Assembly: GCA_005773755.1 (NCBI GenBank)
Contig: SXHE01000019.1
Coordinates: forward strand, 1-11,052
From: Planctomycetia bacterium
Lineage (GTDB): Bacteria > Planctomycetota > Planctomycetia > Gemmatales > Gemmataceae
DNA length: 11,052 nucleotides
Direction: 5' to 3'
Made by a program: the position numbers and the translations under genes. Within the stretch, counting starts at the first letter, position 1; every line of letters starts with the position of its first letter. The notes under the pieces are model-generated. The model was given only the letters and a program-made list of their open reading frames with translations. It was not told the origin of the DNA and made no database searches. This document shows positions 1 through 7,219 of this stretch, piece after piece.

Positions 1-64
1 CCCAGCGGTGATTCGCCGCCCGGATCACTGCGGAAGTAACGCGGAAACGACTCCACACGAGTTG

Positions 65-83
65 CCGCGACGATGAGTCGCGG
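65..83 (+). promoter_or_regulatory. Small hairpin in the 5' region upstream of the first gene
   Basis: CCGCGAC at 65-71 and GTCGCGG at 77-83 form a perfect 7-bp stem around the 5-nt loop GATGA. It lies 38 nt before the preferred start at 121. It may be the end of an upstream unit or a structure in the leader of the first gene. No T-tract follows. An in-frame ATG at 73 sits in the loop, which argues against it as the real start. No clear promoter was found in 1-106. Confidence 0.3.
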
Positions 84-106
84 GACTGACGAACAAGACA
101 TTCGCA

Positions 107-125
107 TGAGGCTCACCGATATGCG
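107..125 (+). promoter_or_regulatory. Ribosome binding site and start context of the first gene
   Basis: GAGG at 108-111 lies 9 nt before the ATG at 121. The 19-nt stretch TGAGGCTCACCGATATGCG recurs with two mismatches at 2626-2644, at the start of the next gene. This paired context decides the start. The in-frame ATGs at 73 and 106 would put extra polar residues in front of the signal peptide and would lack this spacing. Confidence 0.6.
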
Positions 126-2538
126 TTTCGCTTACCTGACTTCGCTCTGCGTCCTCGCCGGTCTCGGCGGCGAACTTCGCGCCCAGAAGATCGCCGTGTA
201 TCCACCGGACATCAACCTCGAAACGAGCCGCGACCGGCAGTCGTTCGTCGTGCAGCTCACGCAGCCCGACGGCATTACCCGCGACGTGACCGCGCAGGCG
301 CAGGTCGCGTTCGCCAACCCCGCGTTCGCCAAGCTCGACAAGCTCGCGGTCGTGCCGGTCGCGGACGGCACGACGGAAATGAGCGTCACCTTCGGCGGGC
401 AGGTCGTGAAGGTGCCCGTGAAGGTCACGAAGGCGAAGGAGGACCGTGCGATCTCGTTCAAGCAGGACGTGATGCCGGTGTTCATGCGCACCGGGTGCAA
501 CGTCGGCGGCTGCCACGGGGCCGCGCGCGGCAAGGACGGGTTCCGCCTGTCGCTGTTCGGCTTCGACCCCGAGGGCGACCACTTCCGCCTGACGCGCGAG
601 TTGAACGGTCGGCGCGTCAACCTCGCGCTGCCGAACGAAAGCACGCTCGTCGAGAAATCGCTCGGCAAGGTGCCGCACACCGGCGGCGCGCGGATGAAGG
701 AAGGGGACGAGTACCACCAGACGCTCGTCCGCTGGCTGGAAGCGGACGCCCCGATGGACAAGTCCGATATTGCACTGCCGGTCAGTATGGAAGTGTTCCC
801 GCCCAGCGCCGTGCTCGACGGCAAGGGCGAGAAGCAGCGGATCGTGGTGCGCGCGAAGTACAGCGACGGCACCGACCGCGACGTGACATCGCTGGCGCTG
901 TTCCTCACAAATAACGAGAACGCGGCGAAGATCGCGGCGGAAGACGGCAGCGTGACCGCTGGCGAGCGCGGCGAGGCGTTCGTCATGGCCCGGTTTCACA
1001 CCTTCACCATCGGCGTACCGTTCATCACGCTGCCGAAGGCGCTCCAGTTCACCTGGCCCAACTCGCCCGAAACGAACTACGTCGACACGCTCGTCAACAA
1101 CAAACTGAAGAAGCTCCGCATCGAGCCGAGCGGCGTGTGCGACGACGCCACGTTCGTGCGCCGCGTGTACCTCGACATCATCGGCGAACTGCCCACGCCC
1201 GACGAGTACGCCCGGTTCATGGTCAGCACACTGCCCACCAAGCGCGAACACCTCGTGGACGAACTGCTCGACCGCAAGGAGTTCGCGGAGCTGTGGGTGT
1301 TGAAGTGGGCCGAGTTGCTCCAGATTCGTTCGTCGAATCAGGTGAGCTACAAGGCGATGCTGCTCTATTACGGCTGGCTGCAAGACAAGATCGCCAAGAA
1401 CGTGCCCACCGACGAGTGGGTGAAGGAGCTGCTCGGGGCGAACGGCGGCACGTTCAAGAACCCGGCCACCAACTACTACCAGCTCGAAACCGACGTGCTG
1501 AAGGTGACGGAGAACGTCGCCCAGGTGTTCATGGGCATGCGCATCCAGTGCGCCCAGTGCCACAACCACCCGTTCGACCGCTGGACGATGGACGACTACT
1601 ACAGCTTTGCGTCGTTCTTCACGCAGATCGGGCGCAAGGGCACCGACGACGCCCGCGAGCTGATCGTGTTCAACAGCGGCGGTGGCGAGATCGCGCACCC
1701 GATCCACAAACGGGCCATGCCGTCCAAGTTCCTCGGCGGCACCGCGAACGCCGACGTGACCGGCAAGGACCGCCGCGTCGTGCTGTCGCAGTGGCTCGCC
1801 AGCCCGGACAACCCGTACTTCGCCAAGAACCTGTCGAACATCGTGTGGAACCACTTCTTCGGGCAGGGGATCGTGAACGAGGTGGACGACATCCGCATCT
1901 CGAACCCGGCCTCGAACCAGGAACTGTTGGACGAACTGGGGAAGAAGTTCACCGGCTACAAGTACGACTTCAAGAAGCTGGTCCGCGACATCTGCACCTC
2001 GCAGACGTACCAGCGCAGCACGCAGGCGACGAAGACCAACGAGGGCGACACGCGGAACTTCGCCCGCGGCCCGATCCGCCGCATCCGCGCCGAAACGATG
2101 CTCGACGTCATCACGCAGGTTACGGACACGAAGAACAAGTTCCAGGGGCTGCCGCTGGGCGCGCGGGCCGTGCAGATCGCGGACGGCGGCGTGAGCACCT
2201 ACTTCCTCACCACGTTCGGTCGCCCGACCCGCGAAACGGTGTGCTCGTGCGAGGTGCGCCTCGAACCGACGCTGTCGCAGAGCCTGCACCTGCTCAACGG
2301 CGGCACCGTGGAGCCGAAGATCGCTCAGGGCAACATCGTCGGCAAGATGCTTCAGGACAAGAAGACCCACGCGCAGATCGTCGAGCACCTGTATGTGCGG
2401 TGCCTGAGCCGCGCGCCCAAGCCCGACGAACTGAAGGTGCTGCTGGGGCTGGTGGACAAGAGCGCCGACAAGAAGCAGGCGCTGGAGGACGTGTTCTGGG
2501 CGATCATGAACTCGCGCGAGTTCATGTTCAACCACTGA
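121..2538 (+). CDS. Exported PSCyt2 (DUF1549)/PSD1 (DUF1553) protein with bacterial Ig-like domains and haem-type motifs
   Basis: Predicted 805 residues from ATG 121. Residues 1-22 look like a Sec signal peptide (MRFAYLTSL, hydrophobic core, then LRAQ). Residues 23-102 and about 222-303 resemble two Big_2-like Ig folds, each with a (G)xTRDVT or DGTDRDVT strand. Between them is CNVGGCH (C126, C131, H132), a CX4CH haem-like motif. DUF1549 starts near 317 and contains a classical CAQCH (C477, C480, H481) followed by NHPFDRW. DUF1553 fills about 555-805. The order Ig, CX4CH, Ig, DUF1549, DUF1553 is typical of planctomycete and verrucomicrobial proteins whose biochemical role is unproven; redox work and polysaccharide breakdown have been proposed. 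Export fits the periplasmic assembly of c-type haem. The gene probably shares a transcript with the PSCyt1-WD40 gene 101 nt downstream. The family call is strong; the function is unknown. Confidence 0.9.
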   Translation: MRFAYLTSLCVLAGLGGELRAQKIAVYPPDINLETSRDRQSFVVQLTQPDGITRDVTAQAQVAFANPAFAKLDKLAVVPVADGTTEMSVTFGGQVVKVPVKVTKAKEDRAISFKQDVMPVFMRTGCNVGGCHGAARGKDGFRLSLFGFDPEGDHFRLTRELNGRRVNLALPNESTLVEKSLGKVPHTGGARMKEGDEYHQTLVRWLEADAPMDKSDIALPVSMEVFPPSAVLDGKGEKQRIVVRAKYSDGTDRDVTSLALFLTNNENAAKIAAEDGSVTAGERGEAFVMARFHTFTIGVPFITLPKALQFTWPNSPETNYVDTLVNNKLKKLRIEPSGVCDDATFVRRVYLDIIGELPTPDEYARFMVSTLPTKREHLVDELLDRKEFAELWVLKWAELLQIRSSNQVSYKAMLLYYGWLQDKIAKNVPTDEWVKELLGANGGTFKNPATNYYQLETDVLKVTENVAQVFMGMRIQCAQCHNHPFDRWTMDDYYSFASFFTQIGRKGTDDARELIVFNSGGGEIAHPIHKRAMPSKFLGGTANADVTGKDRRVVLSQWLASPDNPYFAKNLSNIVWNHFFGQGIVNEVDDIRISNPASNQELLDELGKKFTGYKYDFKKLVRDICTSQTYQRSTQATKTNEGDTRNFARGPIRRIRAETMLDVITQVTDTKNKFQGLPLGARAVQIADGGVSTYFLTTFGRPTRETVCSCEVRLEPTLSQSLHLLNGGTVEPKIAQGNIVGKMLQDKKTHAQIVEHLYVRCLSRAPKPDELKVLLGLVDKSADKKQALEDVFWAIMNSREFMFNH

Positions 2539-2555
2539 TAACTACCGCCTCCCTT

Positions 2556-2590
2556 GTTTAGCGCGCGGCGCTCTGGGTCGCTCGCTAAAC
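2556..2590 (+). other. Intercistronic hairpin, possible mRNA-processing or attenuating element
   Basis: GTTTAGCG at 2556-2563 pairs with CGCTAAAC at 2583-2590. The stem continues inward past one C/T mismatch for five more pairs (one G-U), giving a 14-position stem with a 7-nt loop at 2570-2576. No run of T follows, so it is not a classical intrinsic terminator. Its place between two genes with matching start contexts suggests transcript stabilisation, processing or partial termination. It could also be a dispersed palindromic repeat. Confidence 0.55.
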
Positions 2591-2625
2591 GACGACCTTC
2601 CCCAGCCTGCGAAACGCAATCTACT

Positions 2626-2644
2626 TGAGGCTCCCTGATATGCG
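2626..2644 (+). promoter_or_regulatory. Ribosome binding site and start context of the second gene
   Basis: GAGG at 2627-2630 lies 9 nt before the ATG at 2640, inside TGAGGCTCCCTGATATGCG. This matches 17 of 19 nt of the context at 107-125. The upstream in-frame TTG at 2625 overlaps the SD sequence itself and is rejected. ATG 2649 is a weaker alternative. Confidence 0.6.
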
Positions 2645-4814
2645 GCAAATGGCTTTCTTCTGTTCCGTCGCGCTGCTTCTGGGCGGCGGGTCGCGGCTCC
2701 TTGCGGACGCCAAGAACCCGACCTACGACGACGACATCATGCCCATCATGAAGCAGTCGTGCGTCAACTGTCACGGCAACGACAAGCAGAAGGGCGGGCT
2801 GAACCTCGCCACCTACGCGACCATGAACGTGGGCGGGTCGTCCGGCGCGGTCGTTGTACCCGGCAACCCGGCGAAGTCGCGCATCTACTCGCTGTCCGCG
2901 CACCTCGACGAACCGAAGATGCCGCCCAGCGGCAACAAGATCGCCGACGCGCAGCTCGCCACGCTCAAGCTGTGGGTCGAACAGGGCGCGCGGCAGAACG
3001 CCGGCAGCAAGACGGTCACCCCGCCGATGCCGGGCACCGACATCGGGCTGAAGTCCATCGTGAAGGGCCGTCCGTCCGGCCCGCCGCCGATGCCCGTGAT
3101 CGGCAAGCTGAAGCTCGACCCGGTCGTGGTCGCGCGCCGGCCGGGCGCGGTGCTCGCGCTCGCCACCAGCCCGTGGGCACCGCTCGTCGCTGTCGGCGGG
3201 CAGAAGCAAGTGATCCTCTACAACACGGATACCAACCAGCTCGTCGGCTTCATCCCGTTCGAGCACGGCCAGATCAACAGCATCAAGTTCTCGCGCAACG
3301 CGAAGTTCATCCTCGTCGCGGGCGGGAAGGGCGGGCAGTCCGGCAAGGCCGTGCTGTACAAGGTCGAAGACGGCTCGAAGGTGCTCGAAGTCGGGATCGA
3401 GTCTGACGCAATTCTGTCTGCGGACATCTCCGCGGACCAGACGCAGATCGCAGTCGGCAGCCCGTCGAAGCTCGTCCGCATCTACTCGACGACCGACGGC
3501 AAGGTGTTGCACGAGATCAAGAAGCACACGGACTGGGTGTGTGCGGTCGAGTACAGCCCGGACGGGGTGCTGCTCGCCACGGGCGACCGCAACGGCGGCG
3601 TGTTCGTGTGGGAGGCCCACACCGGCCGCGAGTACTTCAGCCTGCGCGGGCACACCGGGATGATTACCGACGTGTCGTGGCGCGACGACTCTAACGTACT
3701 CGCGACGTGCAGCGAGGACGCGACCGTGAAGCTCTGGGAGATGGAGAACGGCGGCAACACCCGCAACTGGACCGCGCACGGCGGCGGCACCGCGAGCGTC
3801 AAGTTCACGCACGATGGGAAGCTCGCCACCACCGGCCGCGACAAGACCACGAAGCTCTGGGATCAAGCGGGCGCTGCGCAGAAGTCGTTCGAGGCGTTTC
3901 CCGACCTGGGCCAGAAGGTGGCCGTCACGCACGACAACGCCCGCGTCATCGCCGGCGACTGGTCCGGTGTGGTGCGGTCGTGGGTCGCGGCCGACGCGAA
4001 GCTGGTCGCCACGCTCGACGCCAACCCGCTCCCTGCGGCCCAGCGGCTCAAGGTCGCGGAGGCCGCGTTTGCCGCGGCGCAAGCAAAGGTCGCACCGGCA
4101 CAGGCCGCGTTCGACGCCGCCGTGCTGAAGGCGAAACAAGCCACCGACGCTTACAATGCTGCGGTCGCGAAGTCGAACAAGATCGTCGCCGACCTCGCCG
4201 CCGCGAACAAGGGCGTGACCGACAACACCGCAGCTATGAACGCCACCAAACCGCTGATGGACGCGGCAAAGGTCGAGGCGGACAAGGCCGCACCCCTCGC
4301 CACCGCCGCCGCGAACAAGGCCGCGGCGCTGGACGTGCTGATCCCGGTCGAGACGGTCGCGGCGAAGATGCTGGCCGAGGCCGCTGCCAAAGCGCCGACC
4401 AACGCGGAACTCGCGGCGCGGAGCAAGGCGAAGGCCGACGCGCTGGCCGCGCTGAACGCGGAACTGGTGGTCGCGAAGAAGGCGATGACCGATACGGCCG
4501 CGGTGCTCGCCGCCGCGAACGCCAAGTACGCCGCGCAATCGAAGGCGTTCACCGACGCGGTGGCGAATGTCGCGGCGAACCAGAAGACGGTCGCGGCGCT
4601 CACCCCGATGGCGAAACCCGCCGCCGACGCGGTGGCTCCCGCGAAGGCCGCGGCCGACGCCGCCAACGCCGCCGTCGCCCCCACGAAGGCCGGGATCGAC
4701 GCCGCGACCGCCGAGGTGGTTTCGACAAAGGCAGCGCTCGATCAGCTCAAGGCCGCGACCGCGCCGGTCCCGGTCCCGACCCCGCCCGTGTCGCCGGTTC
4801 CGCCGAAGAAGTAG
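2640..4814 (+). CDS. Exported planctomycete cytochrome c (PSCyt1)-WD40 propeller protein with an alanine-rich coiled-coil tail
   Basis: Predicted 724 residues. Residues 1-24 form a signal peptide (MRQMAFFCSVALLLGGG, then LLADA). Residues 28-122 are a PSCyt1 domain. It has CVNCH (C41, C44, H45), a KGGLNL turn, the VVPGNPAKSRIY stretch, MPP at 94-96 as a possible distal Met ligand, and an LWVEQGAR end. Residues about 166-460 carry about seven WD40-type blades, best seen where strands end VFVWE (W324), VKLWE (W366), TKLWD (W407) and VRSWV (W448). Residues about 466-706 are strongly alanine-rich, charged and probably coiled coil. The tail is Pro-rich (PVPVPTPPVSPVPPKK). The propeller probably binds a partner, and the tail could be a rod or wall-contacting segment. 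The gene follows the DUF1549/DUF1553 gene, a frequent pairing in planctomycetes. The exact role is unknown. Confidence 0.9.
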   Translation: MRQMAFFCSVALLLGGGSRLLADAKNPTYDDDIMPIMKQSCVNCHGNDKQKGGLNLATYATMNVGGSSGAVVVPGNPAKSRIYSLSAHLDEPKMPPSGNKIADAQLATLKLWVEQGARQNAGSKTVTPPMPGTDIGLKSIVKGRPSGPPPMPVIGKLKLDPVVVARRPGAVLALATSPWAPLVAVGGQKQVILYNTDTNQLVGFIPFEHGQINSIKFSRNAKFILVAGGKGGQSGKAVLYKVEDGSKVLEVGIESDAILSADISADQTQIAVGSPSKLVRIYSTTDGKVLHEIKKHTDWVCAVEYSPDGVLLATGDRNGGVFVWEAHTGREYFSLRGHTGMITDVSWRDDSNVLATCSEDATVKLWEMENGGNTRNWTAHGGGTASVKFTHDGKLATTGRDKTTKLWDQAGAAQKSFEAFPDLGQKVAVTHDNARVIAGDWSGVVRSWVAADAKLVATLDANPLPAAQRLKVAEAAFAAAQAKVAPAQAAFDAAVLKAKQATDAYNAAVAKSNKIVADLAAANKGVTDNTAAMNATKPLMDAAKVEADKAAPLATAAANKAAALDVLIPVETVAAKMLAEAAAKAPTNAELAARSKAKADALAALNAELVVAKKAMTDTAAVLAAANAKYAAQSKAFTDAVANVAANQKTVAALTPMAKPAADAVAPAKAAADAANAAVAPTKAGIDAATAEVVSTKAALDQLKAATAPVPVPTPPVSPVPPKK

Positions 4815-4820
4815 AAACTC

Positions 4821-4851
4821 TGTAGCCGGCCTCAGCGAGGCCACAGCTACA
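4821..4851 (+). terminator. Palindromic terminator-like hairpin after the two-gene unit
   Basis: TGTAGC (4821-4826) pairs with GCTACA (4846-4851). Inside this, GGCCTC (4828-4833) pairs with GAGGCC (4837-4842) around an AGC loop, with a small asymmetric bulge between the stems. It begins 7 nt after the stop at 4812-4814. No T-tract follows. Its place between convergent genes fits a bidirectional terminator. Confidence 0.5.
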
Positions 4852-4883
4852 CGCGCTGTTCAGCTTCCGGCCTCAGTGAGGCC
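4826..4883. repeat. Two direct copies of a 17-nt palindromic element
   Basis: CCGGCCTCAGCGAGGCC at 4826-4842 and CCGGCCTCAGTGAGGCC at 4867-4883 match at 16 of 17 positions. Starts are 41 nt apart. The single difference falls in the loop, so pairing is kept. Two copies of the same palindrome side by side suggest a dispersed intergenic repeat family rather than a single evolved terminator. Confidence 0.7.
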
Positions 4884-4885
4884 GG
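4867..4885. terminator. Second palindromic hairpin between convergent genes
   Basis: CCGGCCTC (4867-4874) pairs perfectly with GAGGCCGG (4878-4885) around the loop AGT. It lies 18 nt beyond the stop of the minus-strand gene (stop codon 4904-4906) and is near-symmetric, so it could act on either strand. No T-tract is present. Confidence 0.5.
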
Positions 4886-4903
4886 CTCCAGAATACAACC
4901 CAA

Positions 4904-7090
4904 TCAACCCGATCCCGCGTGGCGCTCCAACTCCGCGCGTAACAGCGCGACGAGCGCGTCGCGGATGCGCGGGTCCGCGGCCACCACGGTCGCGGTGCGG
5001 GTGTCGCCACCGGTGGTGAACGTCAGTTGCGTAACGCTCGCGCCGGCCTCGCGCGCGATCAGCAGACCCGCTTCCACGTCGTGGTCCTTCGCCGTGAGGA
5101 TCGTGCCGCTGCCGCCGGCCCCGGCCATGTGCGCCAGGATCAGCGCCACCGACCCGCTGTTGCGCAGCGCCGCGTTGCGCGAGACCAGTTCGCGGAACAC
5201 GGCCGTCTGGCACTCCACACCCAGCCCGCGGGCGGAGAAGTCGATGAGCTGGTGGCGTAGCGGGTTCGCGTCGTCCACCGTCAGCGGGTGAGCGGTCGCG
5301 CGGTGTTCGAGGTCGTTGCGCTCGATCACGAACGCGCCCGCGCCGCGCTCGGCCCAGAAGATGCGCCCGCTGGTCGGGTGTGCCACCACGCCCTCCGTCG
5401 TTTCCCACGCTGCTCCGTTCCACTCCTGACAGGCGATGGCCGTACAAAACTCCGCGCGACGGCCCAGGAAGTTGCGGGTGCCGTCGAGCGGGTCGACCAG
5501 AAACCGCTTCGCGCCGGCCGCAGGCGCGCTGGTGTCCGCGTCGCCGGCCTCCTCGCCGTAGAACCGGTACGCCGGGAAGTGCCCCGTTAGCACCTTCTGA
5601 ATCGCGCGCTCGAGCTCGTCGTCCACGATGCTCGTGATGTTGTGCTCGTCCTTGTGTACGGCTTGCAAGACGCCTTCGAAGTACCGCATGGCGATCGCGT
5701 TCGCGTCGAACGCGGCCTCGATCATGGCCCCGATGTGGCCGTGGTGCATCCCGCCGGGCAACTTGCGCCTCACGACGCCGTCCCAGATCGGCTTGAGCAC
5801 CGTGATCCGCGGGTTCACCTCGCCGCGAATCGCCCCGAAGTAGCGCCACATTTCCTTCGACAGGCTGCCGTAGTCGTCCAGCCATTGGCGCGGCCCCTGG
5901 GGGTGCGCGTGCGCCTTCGCCAGGAGCAGCGCGACGTAGCGCCCGGTGCGCTCATCGCCGTCGCACCGCGTCGCGCGGCCTTCGAGCTGGTCGCGCACGG
6001 CGCGCTCGTGCCGGGCCAGCACGTCCTTGCACTCGTCGTAGCGGCGCTCGAACACGTCGATGGCGTGCGGGGTCTTGAAGTGCTCGCACAGCAAGTACCC
6101 CGCGACCATCCCGACCGACAGGTTGCGGCCGTGTTTGGGGTGGTACAGCCAGTCGTAGAACTTGAGGATCTCATCGAGCGTGTCGTGGTAGCGGACCAGA
6201 CACGCGCGGAGCGCCTCGACCGGGATCGCCGGGATCGTGCTGATGCGGGCGTTGTCGTCGGCCAGACGCGATTCCTCGAACAGTACCGGCAGCGCGCGGC
6301 CCGCGCGGTCCGTGAGCGAGGGGCCGTGGATGTAGACCGTGGAGCAGAAGTCGCCGTTGGCGAACCCGGTTTCGGCGTTCGTCTCCACGAAGTGCGCGTC
6401 TTCGAGCACCTGCGCGTAGGCGTCGCCGGAGGTGAACGTCTCGGACGGACCGCGCTCCAGCGTCGCTTCGCCCAGATAGGCCTTGCGCAGTTCGCCGCTG
6501 GCGTCACGCAGGTAACCCGCGTAAGCGGGCATCACGCGGCGCGTGTCCGCGCGGGCGGTGTCCGGCTCCGCGAGGTTCACGCCGCGCGTCAGATCGTTGG
6601 CCGCGTCGAACTTCACCACGCGCCAGATGTGGTTGGTCAGCTCGCCGGTCACGATGGCCGAGGCCATCTCGAAGCGGTGCAGGTGGAGCCGTTCGAGCGA
6701 GGCGAAGTTGGCCCCGCGCCAGTACACGTGCAGCCGGAACTTGAAGCCCGTGGCGCGGTCGTCGTCGAGCACGAGCTTATCGAAGCCGATCGGGTGCGGG
6801 TACGAGCGGGCCGCGACCCCCGCGAGCGCGGCCTCGTCGTCAAGTACAGATTGCACGACGGCGCGCACGAGGCGCTTGTCGGCGAACGCCGCGGTCGCCA
6901 TCCGCAGCGAGGCGATATCGCCGACGGTGTGGTTCCGGAAATAGGTGCGCAGGAGCTGCTTGCCCGTTTCGAGCGACGGCGCGGCGAAGAAGGTTTCGAC
7001 CCGCGCGGGCAGATCGGGGAACCGGTCGGCGCGGGCCGCGAAGTACGCACTGATCGCGGCGCGGGTGGACAGGTGCGGGTCGAACGACAC
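4904..7090 (-). CDS. Cupin-like/inositol monophosphatase-family fusion protein
   Basis: Predicted 728 residues from a GTG at 7088-7090, supported by GAGGG at 7097-7101 with 6-nt spacing. The C-terminal part (about 445-722) is a full-length IMPase-family domain of the Mg-dependent, lithium-sensitive phosphatase superfamily. D490 lies in the T-x3-D motif, E513 in YGEEAGD, and D533 and D536 in VDPLDGTRNF. The GSVAL helix starts at 646, and D671 replaces the WD-motif aspartate. All five usual metal ligands are therefore present, so it is probably an active phosphomonoesterase. The substrate cannot be told (inositol phosphate, PAP, histidinol phosphate or another). Residues about 95-270 look cupin-like: HLH (136-138), E141 and G149, with H233 as a possible further ligand. 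Residues about 290-440 are helical and unrecognised. There is no signal peptide, so it is probably cytosolic. The IMPase call is firm; the cupin call is tentative. Confidence 0.85.
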   Translation of the reverse strand: MSFDPHLSTRAAISAYFAARADRFPDLPARVETFFAAPSLETGKQLLRTYFRNHTVGDIASLRMATAAFADKRLVRAVVQSVLDDEAALAGVAARSYPHPIGFDKLVLDDDRATGFKFRLHVYWRGANFASLERLHLHRFEMASAIVTGELTNHIWRVVKFDAANDLTRGVNLAEPDTARADTRRVMPAYAGYLRDASGELRKAYLGEATLERGPSETFTSGDAYAQVLEDAHFVETNAETGFANGDFCSTVYIHGPSLTDRAGRALPVLFEESRLADDNARISTIPAIPVEALRACLVRYHDTLDEILKFYDWLYHPKHGRNLSVGMVAGYLLCEHFKTPHAIDVFERRYDECKDVLARHERAVRDQLEGRATRCDGDERTGRYVALLLAKAHAHPQGPRQWLDDYGSLSKEMWRYFGAIRGEVNPRITVLKPIWDGVVRRKLPGGMHHGHIGAMIEAAFDANAIAMRYFEGVLQAVHKDEHNITSIVDDELERAIQKVLTGHFPAYRFYGEEAGDADTSAPAAGAKRFLVDPLDGTRNFLGRRAEFCTAIACQEWNGAAWETTEGVVAHPTSGRIFWAERGAGAFVIERNDLEHRATAHPLTVDDANPLRHQLIDFSARGLGVECQTAVFRELVSRNAALRNSGSVALILAHMAGAGGSGTILTAKDHDVEAGLLIAREAGASVTQLTFTTGGDTRTATVVAADPRIRDALVALLRAELERHAGSG

Positions 7091-7219
7091 GGGCGGCCCT
7101 CATCGCGGGAACGGTGCGGGTAGTGTAGCGGGCGCGCGCGTTCCGATTTCGTGCCAAAACCCGATTGTGCCACTCGTATTGGAGGTGAGAGCAGAACCGT
7201 TTCGCAACAGGAGTCCGCC
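7091..7219. promoter_or_regulatory. Divergent intergenic region with ribosome binding sites for both flanking genes
   Basis: These 129 nt separate the divergent IMPase-fusion and lipoprotein genes and must hold promoters for both. GAGGG for the minus-strand gene is at 7097-7101. CAGGAG for the plus-strand gene is at 7208-7213, 6 nt before its ATG. A minus-strand TACACT lies at 7111-7116 (complement) and could be a -10 element, but no -35 with suitable spacing was found. No convincing operator was seen. Confidence 0.45.

Noticed and set aside
73..120. Upstream in-frame starts at 73 and 106 for the first gene
   Set aside because: They add polar residues ahead of the signal peptide. The ATG at 73 lies in a hairpin loop, and the SD spacing fits only ATG 121.
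25..2535. 836-codon open frame on the minus strand, opposite the DUF1549/DUF1553 gene
   Set aside because: It mirrors the codon positions of the real gene, with low-complexity Arg/Val/Leu/His-rich translation and no recognisable domain or signal. GC-rich third positions remove stops on the opposite strand.
2352..4844. 830-codon open frame on the minus strand, opposite the PSCyt1-WD40 gene
   Set aside because: The translation is Arg/Gly/His-rich and motif-free, while the plus strand encodes a clear cytochrome c and WD40 domain with a signal peptide.
5642..7123. 493-codon open frame on the plus strand, opposite the IMPase fusion
   Set aside because: It is an antisense shadow; the minus strand carries all IMPase metal-binding motifs. 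No SD or domain supports the plus-strand frame.
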